Counted from the first letter of the stretch, positions 35,747 to 45,865 are shown. The stretch: DNA of 64,000 bases from CAZNPH01 sp964574985 (GCA_964574985.1 CAZNPH010000002.1:62001-126000), one strand, 5' to 3'. Program-made: numbers and translations. Notes: generated by a model from the letters alone, not told the origin.

Positions 35747-36524
35747 TCAGCGGTTCAGGGAAAACCCCTCCGGGATGCTCTCCGTATTTTATACTGCCGG
35801 ATATCCGGAAAGGGACAGTACAACGAAGATACTGAACCACCTGCAGCATGCCGGTGTCGATATGGTGGAGATCGGGATCCCTTTTTCCGACCCGGTAGCG
35901 GATGGTCCGGTCATTCAACAGTCCAGCCAGCAATCCTTAAAGAACGGGATGAGTCTTGAAATCCTGTTCAAACAACTTGAAAATATCAGGAAAAACATCC
36001 GTATTCCCTTGTTGCTGATGGGCTATCTGAATCCGGTATACCGTTTCGGCATGGAGAGATTTTGTTCAAAATGCGCCGATACCGGCATAGACGGGGTCAT
36101 CATTCCCGACCTTCCCCTGGAAGAATATGTAGAGCATTATGCGGAAATATTCGGCCGTTTTGGTTTGTACAACATATTCCTGATCTCACCCACCTCCGAT
36201 GAACAGAGGGTCCGGAAACTGGAAAAGTACGGTCGGGGATTTTTATACCTGGTGTCCACCTCATCAACCACGGGGGTTGCCCGGGGGACGGTCCAAAGCA
36301 AGGATGCATATTACCGGAGGATCTTGAATATGAAGCTGCGTTTGCCCACCATGATCGGATTCGGGATCTCTTCCAGTGAATCTTTCCGGCATGCCTGCCG
36401 GTATGCCAGTGGGGCCATAGTCGGCAGTGCTTTTTTGCGCGTGCTTGCAAACGCGGTACCCGGTGACCCGGGTACCGCGATTCATGAATTTATTGAAGAT
36501 TTACGATCCGGGCAAAACGGATGA
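35733..36524 (+). CDS. trpA: Tryptophan synthase alpha chain
   Basis: 263 residues. Catalytic Glu46 in MVEIGIPFSDP and Asp57 in PVADGPVIQ are present, as are IIPDLPLEE, the FLISPTSDEQR loop and the phosphate-binding GFGISSSESFR. It cleaves indole-3-glycerol phosphate. Two adjacent ATGs (35730 and 35733) lie inside the trpB end, and either could start it. Last gene of the operon. It converges on a lipoprotein gene 28 bases away, with no clear terminator between. Confidence 0.95.
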   Translation: MNRIDQRFRENPSGMLSVFYTAGYPERDSTTKILNHLQHAGVDMVEIGIPFSDPVADGPVIQQSSQQSLKNGMSLEILFKQLENIRKNIRIPLLLMGYLNPVYRFGMERFCSKCADTGIDGVIIPDLPLEEYVEHYAEIFGRFGLYNIFLISPTSDEQRVRKLEKYGRGFLYLVSTSSTTGVARGTVQSKDAYYRRILNMKLRLPTMIGFGISSSESFRHACRYASGAIVGSAFLRVLANAVPGDPGTAIHEFIEDLRSGQNG

Positions 36525-36552
36525 TGACCTGATCATACAATTTGACTTTTCT

Positions 36553-37407
36553 CTATTTCGGGGGCAGGGTAATCGTCCGGGTTTCCCCCTCTGCAGTCAC
36601 CGTGGCTTCATTGTCGCATTCCCCGTCACCATAGTCCAGTGTGATCAGTGGTTTGTCCGTGCGTTCAATCCGGATGGTGCCGGATTTGATCCAGCGGCAT
36701 GATACTTCGATCAGCAAGGGAGATACAATGGTTTTGGTGTAGTTCACACCAAACCGGTTGACCCCGGAAGATGATCCGGTTACCAGAAACTTGTCGTCAA
36801 ATATCCAGCGCGGCGTTGCGAGTCCGTCAAACCATTCCCTCTCCCGGGTAAATTCCCGGGTGATCTCTTTTCCGGCGGGTGTGGTGACTTTTCCGCCCGT
36901 CAGCGATACATTGAAGATCATGGAACCGTCTTCATTCAGTCCCTGGTTGGAAATGGTTTTGGTTCCTTCCAGCTTGATCCCGTTGATATAATAATTCTCG
37001 AATGTGACGGTCCGGACCGAACCTTCCCTGAGATGCCTTCCCGTCACCGTGACAAGTATTTTCCCGCTTCTGACCACGCCGTTGGGTCCGGTACATGAAT
37101 CCCCGAAATTGACAGTCACCGTTTTCGGCCAGTACGTGGTGTCGTTGTGGTCGACGGTGATGACAGGACAAGTGGCTAATCCGGCAGATTTTTTTCCGTT
37201 TCCGAAAAGCAACATATCAACGGTGGCCAGCGCATTGTCCGTTTCGCTGAAAACATCATCGAACAACTGATCGGTAAGGGCATCATCTTCTGCAATGGTC
37301 ACGGCCTGACCGGTATCGGGTCCGTCCCCGTTTTTCTCGCAGGCGGAGAACATGAAAATGAAAGCGATCATCACAGGCAGCAATAAATTGTATGCTTGTT
37401 TTTTCAT
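36553..37407 (-). CDS. Hypothetical lipoprotein, beta-rich
   Basis: 284 residues. MKKQAYNLLLPVMIAFIFMFSAC is a lipoprotein signal with lipobox cysteine. The mature part begins with an acidic segment (residues 35-65), then a beta-rich region with repeated strand patterns: PKTVTVNFGDSCTGPNG, GKILVTVTGR, TVTFENYYINGIKLEGTKT and the C-terminal LDYGDGECDNEATVTAEGET. The two GD(S/GE)C turns suggest a duplicated beta module or a conserved disulfide. I do not recognise a named family, although similar lipoproteins are frequent in Bacteroidetes. Probably exported and surface or periplasm located. It ends against trpA and is divergent from the leader of the EamA gene at 37756. Confidence 0.75.
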   Translation of the reverse strand: MKKQAYNLLLPVMIAFIFMFSACEKNGDGPDTGQAVTIAEDDALTDQLFDDVFSETDNALATVDMLLFGNGKKSAGLATCPVITVDHNDTTYWPKTVTVNFGDSCTGPNGVVRSGKILVTVTGRHLREGSVRTVTFENYYINGIKLEGTKTISNQGLNEDGSMIFNVSLTGGKVTTPAGKEITREFTREREWFDGLATPRWIFDDKFLVTGSSSGVNRFGVNYTKTIVSPLLIEVSCRWIKSGTIRIERTDKPLITLDYGDGECDNEATVTAEGETRTITLPPK

Positions 37408-37451
37408 CAGAAAATAATTTAGTTAAACAAAAGATTATAATTCTGTTACAA

Positions 37452-37560
37452 TGTCAGTTCAAATGCTATGGTTTTTTGTTGCCGGCCACCCGCGTGCTGT
37501 CCACATGCCGGACCGGCGAACTCCCATCTGCAAAACCGGTGTTTATCAATGTATTCATGG
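37452..37560 (+). promoter_or_regulatory. Structured repeat, copy B: candidate cis-regulatory RNA upstream of EamA transporter
   Basis: Second copy of the element at 12721-12831. Outer stem GCCGG (37481-37485) with CCGGC (37513-37517), inner stem CGTG (37493-37496) with CATG (37504-37507), loop CTGTCCA. Conserved GGTTTTTTGTT precedes the stem and TATTCATGG ends the element. Downstream, CCGGTG and CACCGG (near 37535 and 37580) can pair, and a short AACCAT/ATGGTT hairpin followed by T residues sits at 37670-37687, a possible expression platform. The EamA ATG follows at 37756. The 348 bases between 37408 and 37755 otherwise contain no gene I can support. Confidence 0.55.
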
Positions 37561-37755
37561 TATTTTGTCTACGAACAATGGCCTGCCACCGGATGATGAT
37601 GGGGGTTTCATGGTTTTGTTTTTTATGAATGAATGATTCATTTAACGGAATTAAAGATTATATTGTTTCAACCATTTGGATGGTTTTTGTTGCGGAAGGT
37701 TTAATATGTATCCCATCAGGTTTTTTATTTTTGTTTTCCCACGAATATCCGGACT

Positions 37756-38691
37756 ATGAGAAAACCGGTTTTTGTTGTGTATGCAGCTGTGCTGCTTGCC
37801 ATGCTTTTCTGGGGAATGTCCTTCACATGGTATAAAAATTCATTTGCGTTTTTCAGACCGGTTACCGTGATCCTTTTCCGGCTGGTTATTTCCGGTTTTA
37901 TTTTGCTGGTATTCGGGATCCTTGCCGGCAGATTGCAGAAGATCCGCCGGAGGGATATCCCCGGGGTGCTTATCCTTTCTCTTTTCAATCCTTTTGCGTA
38001 TTTCCTGTGTGAAAGCCATGGGATGACCTTTGTATCTCCTGCTCTGGGATCCATTATCATATCGACCATACCCCTGGTGGTCCCCATAGCAGGATATTTT
38101 TTCCTGGGAGAAAGGATCAGTTTCCTGAACAAGCTGGGACTGACGGTATCCTTCGCAGGTGTAGTAATTTTTATAACCGCTTCGGAAGGAGGGTTCGGAG
38201 CCACGCTCCCGGGCGTTTTCCTGATGTTCGGTGCAGTGATATCCGCCGTGGGTTTTGCTATTCTCATCAAGAAATTGTCGGCCGACTATTCTCCGCTGAC
38301 CCTGACCACATGGCACAATACGATCGGCATTTTTTTGTTTTTGCCCGTATTTTTATTTGTTGATTATGAATATGTCAGGGGAATGGCTATCCCGGTCCGT
38401 GCCTTCCTGCCTTTGCTTTATCTGGCCATTTTTGGTTCTTCACTGGCTTTCATATTTTTTTCTTTCGGGATCAAAAAGCTGGGAACCACACGTGCCAATA
38501 TTTTTACCAACCTGATCCCCATTGTCGCTGCGCTCTATTCATATTTTTTCCTGGGAGAAAAGATGCCTGCTGCGAAAATCATGGCCATTTTTGTGGTGCT
38601 GGCCGGACTCTTCATGTCGCAGATGAAGACCACCGGGTTCGGCAGGATCATCCGTTTCAAGAATCAGGTGAAGAAAAAGAGATTGTCCTGA
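37756..38691 (+). CDS. EamA/DMT family membrane transporter (copy 2)
   Basis: 311 residues with ten predicted spans in two EamA repeats (first from FVVYAAVLLAMLFWGMSFTW, second from LPGVFLMFGAVISAVGFAIL) and a short basic cytoplasmic tail. The motif LFWGMSFTW and GSIIISTIPLVVPIAGYFFLGE are typical. It is a different subfamily from the EamA protein at 11730-12602. Substrate unknown, probably export of a small metabolite. It has a long upstream leader that contains the structured repeat. The porQ gene starts 52 bases after it. Confidence 0.88.
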   Translation: MRKPVFVVYAAVLLAMLFWGMSFTWYKNSFAFFRPVTVILFRLVISGFILLVFGILAGRLQKIRRRDIPGVLILSLFNPFAYFLCESHGMTFVSPALGSIIISTIPLVVPIAGYFFLGERISFLNKLGLTVSFAGVVIFITASEGGFGATLPGVFLMFGAVISAVGFAILIKKLSADYSPLTLTTWHNTIGIFLFLPVFLFVDYEYVRGMAIPVRAFLPLLYLAIFGSSLAFIFFSFGIKKLGTTRANIFTNLIPIVAALYSYFFLGEKMPAAKIMAIFVVLAGLFMSQMKTTGFGRIIRFKNQVKKKRLS

Positions 38692-38743
38692 AGAAAAAAT
38701 AATTTGCATGACTGCACGTTTTATTCCGGCAATCATTCCATTC

Positions 38744-39778
38744 ATGGAGCGTTTCATTATTCTGCTTTTTCATTTGACATTGTTTTCAGGGATCGTTGCT
38801 GCCCAGCCAGGGGGCCGTTCAACTTTCGGTTTTCTTGACCTTGCCAATTCTGCACGGGTAGCTGCCCTGGGCGGAAAGCAGACGGCCATCCGGGATCATG
38901 ACCTGAACCTCGTTTTTCACAACCCTGGTTTGTTGTCTGCTGAAATGGACAAAAACGTGGTTTTGAATTTTGTTTCCTATTTCGCTGATATTCATTACGG
39001 ATATGTTTCTTACGCCCGGCACACAAAAAAATACGGAAATATGGCAGGCGGAATCCATTATGTCAATTACGGTAAATTTATTGCAGCCGACCCCTCCGGC
39101 ACCATAACGGGGAATTTTCATGCTTCGGAATATGCCCTGAACCTGATTTGGTCAAAGCCGTTAGACAGCACATTTACCATTGGGATGAATGTCAAACCCG
39201 TGTATTCTTCACTGGAAAAATATCGATCATACGGATTGTTGATGGATGCCGGTCTTACTTATTACAATGAGGATTTGTTGTTTTCGGCGGCCCTGGTCCT
39301 CAGGAACCTGGGATATCAGTTCAGACCCTATCATGACGGCAACCGGGAGCCCGTGCCTTTCGAAGTTCAGTTGGGTGTTTCCCAAAAATTGAAATATGCC
39401 CCTTTCAGATTTTCATTGCTTCTGCAACATCTTCAAAAATTTGATCTGACTTATGAGGAACCCGGCCAGGATGAACAAGCCATTTCAATGGTTTCATCAG
39501 GCACGGAGGATCTTTCCCCCGTCGGCGAACTTGCCGAAAAAATGATGCGTCATGTTATTGTGGGTGTGGAATTTACACCCATTGATCATTTTTATCTCCG
39601 GGCCGGATACAACTATCAAAGGAGGAAAGAACTGCAGGTCAGTTCAAGGATCGGCATGGTGGGATTTTCCTGGGGTTTCGGCCTGCGGATCTCCCGGTTT
39701 CACATCAGTTACGGAAGGGCGACTTACCATCTGGCCGGTTCATCCAATCATTTTTCACTGAGTACGGACATTGATTAA
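38744..39778 (+). CDS. porQ: Type IX secretion system protein PorQ
   Basis: About 344 residues. MERFIILLFHLTLFSGIVAA is a cleavable signal followed by QPGGRSTFGFLDLANSARVAALGGKQ, the PorQ hallmark. The rest is an outer-membrane beta-barrel with alternating hydrophobic strands (HYGYVSYARHTKKYG, SRIGMVGFSWGFGLRISRF). PorQ works with PorU, PorV and PorZ in the T9SS attachment complex that anchors cargo to LPS. The window also encodes a T9SS cargo tail at 63702-64000. The start at 38744 gives the proper signal peptide. The earlier ATG at 38708 adds 12 residues. Confidence 0.92.
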   Translation: MERFIILLFHLTLFSGIVAAQPGGRSTFGFLDLANSARVAALGGKQTAIRDHDLNLVFHNPGLLSAEMDKNVVLNFVSYFADIHYGYVSYARHTKKYGNMAGGIHYVNYGKFIAADPSGTITGNFHASEYALNLIWSKPLDSTFTIGMNVKPVYSSLEKYRSYGLLMDAGLTYYNEDLLFSAALVLRNLGYQFRPYHDGNREPVPFEVQLGVSQKLKYAPFRFSLLLQHLQKFDLTYEEPGQDEQAISMVSSGTEDLSPVGELAEKMMRHVIVGVEFTPIDHFYLRAGYNYQRRKELQVSSRIGMVGFSWGFGLRISRFHISYGRATYHLAGSSNHFSLSTDID

Positions 39779-39782
39779 TTCA

Positions 39783-39790
39783 TAAATTTG
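39783..39790 (+). promoter_or_regulatory. -7 box immediately before cmk
   Basis: TAAATTTG, an exact TAnnTTTG match. By the usual spacing, transcription would begin near 39797, only about two bases before the cmk ATG at 39799. If used, the mRNA would be nearly leaderless. Confidence 0.45.
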
Positions 39791-39798
39791 CAGCACAT

Positions 39799-40491
39799 AT
39801 GATCATCGCCATTGACGGATATTCTTCTTCGGGCAAAAGTACATTTGCAGGCATGATTGCCAGGAAAATGGGATTGGTACACATTGATTCGGGTGCCATG
39901 TATCGTGCCGTCACATTACATGCTATACAGGGGGGATATATATCCGGTGGAAGCATTGACCGGGACAAATTGATCAGGGATCTGGAAACGATCTCGATCG
40001 AAGTGAAATACAATGGAGACAATGACCGGTATGAAACTTATCTCAACGGCAAAAATGTGGGGAAAGCCATACGGGATGTTGAAGTTTCCCGGTATGTCAG
40101 TGAAGTGAGTATGATACCGGAGGTCAGGGACCTGATGGTGCGCGTACAGAGATCAATCGCAGAAAAACATGGTGTGGTGATGGATGGACGGGACATAGGC
40201 TCGGTTGTCCTGCCCCATGCGGATATCAAGATATTTCTCAATGCCGGTGCAGACGAAAGGGCACGCAGAAGATTCAGGGAACTGAAATCGGCCGGAATGG
40301 AAGTCCGGCTGGAGGAAGTCAGGCAAAATATTCTGCACCGTGACCAACTGGATACGAACCGCAGGATCAGTCCTCTCGTCAAGTCACCGGGTGCCGTTGA
40401 GCTGGACAATTCGGAAATGTCGCCGGAGCAGGAGATGGAGTGGTTCGAAAATCTTTTAAGGAAATACGAAAAAGAAAAAAATAAAACATGA
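39799..40491 (+). CDS. cmk: Cytidylate kinase
   Basis: 230 residues. The P-loop IAIDGYSSSGKSTFAGMIA, the HIDSGAMYRA CMP-binding segment, the MDGRDIGSVVLPHADIKIFL motif, and ERARRRFRELKSAG (lid) are present. It phosphorylates CMP and dCMP. It sits in the order porQ-cmk-ispH-pfkA-priA, which recurs in Bacteroidetes. ispH begins 12 bases later. Confidence 0.96.
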   Translation: MIIAIDGYSSSGKSTFAGMIARKMGLVHIDSGAMYRAVTLHAIQGGYISGGSIDRDKLIRDLETISIEVKYNGDNDRYETYLNGKNVGKAIRDVEVSRYVSEVSMIPEVRDLMVRVQRSIAEKHGVVMDGRDIGSVVLPHADIKIFLNAGADERARRRFRELKSAGMEVRLEEVRQNILHRDQLDTNRRISPLVKSPGAVELDNSEMSPEQEMEWFENLLRKYEKEKNKT

Positions 40492-40503
40492 GGCCATTTC
40501 AAT

Positions 40504-41385
40504 ATGCGGATTGAAATTGAAAAAAGGTCGGGTTGTTGCTTCGGGGTGCAGAATGCCCTGGAACTGGCCGAAGAATTGCTGGCAGAAAAGCAGGAATTGT
40601 TTTGCCTTGGCGAGATCGTCCACAACCGCATGGAATTAAACCGCCTGGCCCTGAAAGGATTGGTCACCATCGGATATGAACGGTACAAAAAATTGAAAAA
40701 TAAAACCGTATTGATCAGGGCACACGGGGAACCCCCGGAAACCTACAAGATCGCGCATAAAAATCAACTGACCATCATTGATGCCACATGTCCCGTGGTG
40801 ATGAAACTGCAGACCAGGATCAAGGAAGCCATGGATGAGGCCCGGAAAGAAAATGGTTATGTTCTGCTTTTTGGCAAGAAAGATCATCCGGAAGTAAAAG
40901 CCCTGGTCGGACAAACAAACGGTGATGCCATTGTATTTCAGAAGACGGAAGAACTGGCAGATCTGGATTTTACCAGGCCGGTCTGTTTGTTTTCACAGAC
41001 CACCATGGATACGGAGAAATACAACGATGTCTGCCGGCAAATCGGTATTATCATGAATAAAGGCCGGAAAAACGGCAAACCGCGGTTTCATTGCTTCAGG
41101 ACGGTTTGCAATATCATCGCCCAGCGGGAACCGGGCATCAGAAATTTCGCATCCCGTCATGATGTGGTCATCATGGTGAGTGACCCCAACAGTTCCAACG
41201 GGAAAATGCTTTTTGACCAGTGCCGGGAGGTAAATAAGAATGCATATTTTGTTACCGGGCCAAAACAACTGAAAAAACATTGGTTTGCAAATGCCTCATC
41301 GGCAGGCATATGCGGAGCAACTTCAACGCCCGACTGGTTGTTGAAAGAAGTTGCCGGGGCCATAGGGGAAATGACCCGGAATTGA
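40504..41385 (+). CDS. ispH: 4-hydroxy-3-methylbut-2-enyl diphosphate reductase
   Basis: 293 residues. The three cysteines that hold the [4Fe-4S] cluster are visible in SGCCFGVQNAL, IDATCPVVMKLQ and TVCNIIAQREP. The catalytic region IRAHGEPPE and the substrate motif SDPNSSNGKML follow. It carries out the last step of the MEP isoprenoid pathway, giving IPP and DMAPP. Cytoplasmic. Likely co-transcribed with cmk. Confidence 0.95.
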   Translation: MRIEIEKRSGCCFGVQNALELAEELLAEKQELFCLGEIVHNRMELNRLALKGLVTIGYERYKKLKNKTVLIRAHGEPPETYKIAHKNQLTIIDATCPVVMKLQTRIKEAMDEARKENGYVLLFGKKDHPEVKALVGQTNGDAIVFQKTEELADLDFTRPVCLFSQTTMDTEKYNDVCRQIGIIMNKGRKNGKPRFHCFRTVCNIIAQREPGIRNFASRHDVVIMVSDPNSSNGKMLFDQCREVNKNAYFVTGPKQLKKHWFANASSAGICGATSTPDWLLKEVAGAIGEMTRN

Positions 41386-41397
41386 AAGTTTTTTTTG

Positions 41398-41405
41398 TAA
41401 TTTTG
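41398..41405 (+). promoter_or_regulatory. -7 box for pfkA
   Basis: TAATTTTG, an exact TAnnTTTG match, 39 bases before the pfkA ATG. The -33 element is not clear. Confidence 0.45.
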
Positions 41406-41443
41406 AATTTCATTTTGGCATCCAGTAAGCAATTATCAGAATC

Positions 41444-42424
41444 ATGGCAAAGATCAAAAGAATCGGCGTATTGACTTCCGGGGGCGATGCCCCGGGCATG
41501 AATGCCGCCATACGGGCCGTTACCAGGATGGCGATATACAATAAGATCCGGGTGATCGGCATCCGGCACGGGTACTACGGAATGGTTTACGGGCATTTCA
41601 AGGAACTGAAGGCACATTCGGTCAGCGACATCATTCAAAGAGGAGGCACCATTTTGAAGACAGCCCGCTGTAAAGAGTTCAGAACTGTGGATGGCCGGAA
41701 ACAAGCCTATGAGCACCTGATTGAGAAAAACATAGATGCCATGGTGGTGATCGGGGGTGACGGTACATTGGCGGGTGCAAGAAAATTCTCCGAGGAATTC
41801 GACATTCCTTTCGTGGGCATTCCCGGGACCATTGACAACGATATTTATGGAACGGATTATACCATTGGCTATGATTCTGCATTGAATACGGTGGTGTGGG
41901 CCGTGGACAAGATCAGGGATACGGCCTCTTCCCACAACCGGCTTTTTTTCATCGAGGTCATGGGGCGTGATGCCGGTTTCATTGCATTGAGAAGCGGGAT
42001 TGCCTGTGGTGCCGAAGCCATCCTGATTCCTGAGGTCAAGGGACAGGTGGAAAACCTGAAAGATTACCTGGAAAAGGGTTTTAAAAGAAAAAAATCCAGC
42101 AACATCATCATTGTCTCGGAGGGCGATGAGAGCGGGGGCGCTTTCTCCATTGCCCGCAAGGTAAAAGATGATTTCAGGGATTATGATGTCAGGGTTTCCG
42201 TATTGGGGCACCTGCAAAGGGGGGGGACCCCGTCCGCCTTTGACCGGGTTACCGCCAGCAAACTCGGTTATGCTTCCGTGGAGGCATTGCTGGATGATCA
42301 GAAAAGTGTGATGATCGGACTGGTGAACAATGAAGTTGACCACATTCCTTTCAATAAAACCATCAAAAGGCACAAGCAGATCAACGAATCCATGTTCGAG
42401 ATGGCCGAGATCCTTTCCCTCTGA
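41444..42424 (+). CDS. pfkA: ATP-dependent 6-phosphofructokinase
   Basis: 326 residues. It has IGVLTSGGDAPGMNAAIRAV, the phosphate donor site VVIGGDGTLAGA (Gly after the first Asp, the ATP-using type; PPi enzymes have Asp there), and the catalytic GIPGTIDNDI loop. EVMGRDAGFIALRSG and LGHLQRGGTPSAFDR are substrate-binding. It commits fructose-6-phosphate to glycolysis. It pairs functionally with the aldolase at 59516-60568. The substrate type is inferred from that single Gly. Confidence 0.95.
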   Translation: MAKIKRIGVLTSGGDAPGMNAAIRAVTRMAIYNKIRVIGIRHGYYGMVYGHFKELKAHSVSDIIQRGGTILKTARCKEFRTVDGRKQAYEHLIEKNIDAMVVIGGDGTLAGARKFSEEFDIPFVGIPGTIDNDIYGTDYTIGYDSALNTVVWAVDKIRDTASSHNRLFFIEVMGRDAGFIALRSGIACGAEAILIPEVKGQVENLKDYLEKGFKRKKSSNIIIVSEGDESGGAFSIARKVKDDFRDYDVRVSVLGHLQRGGTPSAFDRVTASKLGYASVEALLDDQKSVMIGLVNNEVDHIPFNKTIKRHKQINESMFEMAEILSL

Positions 42425-42455
42425 TTGCACACCCCTGATCCTGTTTGCATAAGCC

Positions 42456-44726
42456 ATGGGTGAAAAACATTATGTTGATGTAATACTTCCCTTACCCCTG
42501 CCGGGCACATTCACCTATGCCATACCACCCCGGATGCAAAACAGGATTGATCCCGGAACGCGTGTTTCTGTCAGATTCGGCAAGAAAAAGGAACATACAG
42601 GGGTCGTTCGTTCCCTGAGCAGCATGTCCCCTGATGCCGATTACCGGATCAAACCGGTTTTGTCCATCGTGGACAAAAGGCCGGTAATCAGCGAACGTCA
42701 ATTGCAATTGTGGGATTGGATGGCCGGGTATTACCTGTGTGCCCTGGGTGAGATATACCGCGCTGCTTTGCCGTCAGGCATCAAATGGGAATCTTACCGG
42801 CCAAAACTGGAAAAGTATGTAAGAATATCTCCCGGGTACAGGAAAGAAAGTGTTTTAAACCGCCTCCCTGACCAATTGAAAAATGCACCACGGCAAAAAA
42901 AGATCATGGAGGAGATCATTGCTTCTGCATGGGATAAAAAGGGAATGGCCAAAGGGATCAGAAGGAGCGGATTGCTTGCATCTTCGGGTGCTTCTTCGCA
43001 GACCCTCAGTGCCCTGCAAAAAAAAGGGATGCTGGAAATATTTGACAAGCAGGTCAGCCGGTTACCCGAAGGAAATATATCCTGTAATCCTCCGGAACAG
43101 CTTACCCAAAAGCAACAACAGGCGCTGGAAAGGGTAAAAGAAGGTATGCAGAAAAAACGGGTTACCCTGCTTTTCGGGGCAACATCCAGCGGCAAGACCG
43201 AAATATACATTCATTTGATCAGGGAACAGGCAGATCACGGGAAAACAGTGTTGTACCTGTTGCCTGAAATATCATTGACCACCCAGATCATAAACCGTCT
43301 CAGGGCGGTATTCGGAAATGCCGTATTTGTGTACCATTCACGTTTGGGTGATGCAGAAAGGGTAGAGATCTACCGGGACATGCTGGATCACAAACGCAGA
43401 AATTCGTTTCGTGTAGTACTGGGGGCAAGATCCGCAGTATTTCTTCCCTTCAGAAACCTGGGGCTGGTAATCGTAGACGAAGAACAGGATGCTTCATTTA
43501 AACAATCGGATCCGGCACCCAGGTACCATGCCCGGGATACTGCCATCATGCTGGCAACCATCCACAATGCCCATGTTTTACTCGGTTCGGCTACCCCCTC
43601 GGTTGAGTCATTTTACAATGCGAAACGGGGTAAGTATGAATTAACGGAACTCCGGGAAAGGTACGGAAAAGTGGAATTTCCCATGATTCATCTTGTGAAT
43701 ATCCGGGAAACCTGGAGAAAGAAAAAGATGAAATCCCATTTTTCTCCCCGGATGCTTGAAATGATGGAAGGAACCATGGAAAATGGTGAGCAGGTCCTCC
43801 TTTTCCAGAACAGAAGAGGGTTTTCCATATATCTGGAATGTCCCCGGTGCGGTTGGGTTCCCCATTGCCGGAATTGCGACGTAAGTCTGACCTATCATAA
43901 GCAAATCAACAAGCTGGTATGCCATTACTGTGGTGCGGTTTATCCGGTCTATGCACGCTGCAGGGAATGCGGTAATGAAAAGATGTCCCTGCGCGGCTTC
44001 GGGACACAAAAGATCGAAGACGAACTCGGACTGTTTTTTCCGGAGGCCCGTGTGGCAAGGATGGATCTTGATTCGGTAAGTACACGCAGGCAGTATGAAA
44101 AACTGATCAGGGATTTCGAATCGGGCAGGATTGATGTTCTGGTCGGAACGCAAATTGTTACCAAAGGTCTTGATTTTGAAAATATCGGGCTGGTGGGCAT
44201 TTTACATGCCGACAATTTGTTGAATTTCCCTGACTTCCGGTCATTCGAACGAAGTTACCAGCTGCTATATCAGGTTGCGGGAAGGGCTGGCCGGCGGGAT
44301 AAACGGGGAAATGTGCTGATACAGACTTTTTCACCCGGGCATCCGGTCATTCAAAGGGTCCTGAAAGGGGATTATACTGACATGTACCTTTCCGAATCAA
44401 AAGACCGCCGCGAGTTTCTTTATCCGCCTTATTGCCGGCTGATCCGGATAATTTTCAAACACAGGGAAAAGGAAACATTACGGGAGGAAACCGACCGGTT
44501 TGGTGACCGGTTGAGAACATTTTTGCCCGGAAACCGTGTTTTGGGTCCCCAATACCCCCTGATCAGCCGGATCAAGAGATCCTACATTCAACATATACTG
44601 GTAAAAACCGGTAAAAGTCCGGAGGGCAACCGGCATAAACAACGGATCGGCACGTTGATCAGGGAGTACAACCACAGCAAACACCATGGTTATGTCCAGG
44701 TCTATGCGGATGTGGATCCGTACTGA
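42456..44726 (+). CDS. priA: Primosomal protein N' (replication restart helicase PriA)
   Basis: 756 residues. An N-terminal DNA-binding domain begins YVDVILPLPLPGTFTYAIP. The helicase core has Walker A LLFGATSSGKTEIYIHL, the DEEQ box LVIVDEEQDASFKQ, and motif GSATPSVES. The zinc module holds eight cysteines in CPRC, CRNC, CHYC and CREC. The C-terminal helicase motifs (VGTQIVTKGLDFENIGLVGI, YQVAGRAGRRDK) follow. It reloads the replisome at stalled forks. It begins 31 bases after pfkA. Confidence 0.96.
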   Translation: MGEKHYVDVILPLPLPGTFTYAIPPRMQNRIDPGTRVSVRFGKKKEHTGVVRSLSSMSPDADYRIKPVLSIVDKRPVISERQLQLWDWMAGYYLCALGEIYRAALPSGIKWESYRPKLEKYVRISPGYRKESVLNRLPDQLKNAPRQKKIMEEIIASAWDKKGMAKGIRRSGLLASSGASSQTLSALQKKGMLEIFDKQVSRLPEGNISCNPPEQLTQKQQQALERVKEGMQKKRVTLLFGATSSGKTEIYIHLIREQADHGKTVLYLLPEISLTTQIINRLRAVFGNAVFVYHSRLGDAERVEIYRDMLDHKRRNSFRVVLGARSAVFLPFRNLGLVIVDEEQDASFKQSDPAPRYHARDTAIMLATIHNAHVLLGSATPSVESFYNAKRGKYELTELRERYGKVEFPMIHLVNIRETWRKKKMKSHFSPRMLEMMEGTMENGEQVLLFQNRRGFSIYLECPRCGWVPHCRNCDVSLTYHKQINKLVCHYCGAVYPVYARCRECGNEKMSLRGFGTQKIEDELGLFFPEARVARMDLDSVSTRRQYEKLIRDFESGRIDVLVGTQIVTKGLDFENIGLVGILHADNLLNFPDFRSFERSYQLLYQVAGRAGRRDKRGNVLIQTFSPGHPVIQRVLKGDYTDMYLSESKDRREFLYPPYCRLIRIIFKHREKETLREETDRFGDRLRTFLPGNRVLGPQYPLISRIKRSYIQHILVKTGKSPEGNRHKQRIGTLIREYNHSKHHGYVQVYADVDPY

Positions 44727-44746
44727 CCCCATTGGACAAAAAATAT

Positions 44747-44754
44747 TATCTTTG
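44747..44754 (+). promoter_or_regulatory. -7 box before the heptose kinase gene
   Basis: TATCTTTG, an exact TAnnTTTG match. It sits after the possible TTG start at 44732, which makes a start near 44780 more likely. Confidence 0.4.
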
Positions 44755-44779
44755 CCTGCGAATTCTGAAAACGAAAGCT

Positions 44780-45831
<1,052 letters not shown>

Positions 45832-45847
<16 letters not shown>

Positions 45848-45865
45848 CAAAAGAAAAAGGTTTTC
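45832..45865 (+). repeat. Direct repeat R1, copy 1 (tRNA-Pro 3' end plus 18 bases)
   Basis: 34 bases covering the 3' half of the T arm, acceptor strand and following AAAAGAAAAAGG run. They recur exactly at 46010-46043. A repeat that includes a tRNA 3' end is the usual product of integration at the tRNA. Confidence 0.85.

Noticed and set aside
37629..37835. 68-codon plus-strand frame before the second EamA gene
   Set aside because: Out of frame with the transporter and overlaps its start. No homology, and the sequence is better explained as leader RNA.
41252..42457. Minus-strand frame of 401 codons opposite pfkA
   Set aside because: Antisense shadow. The plus strand carries the complete, motif-bearing phosphofructokinase.
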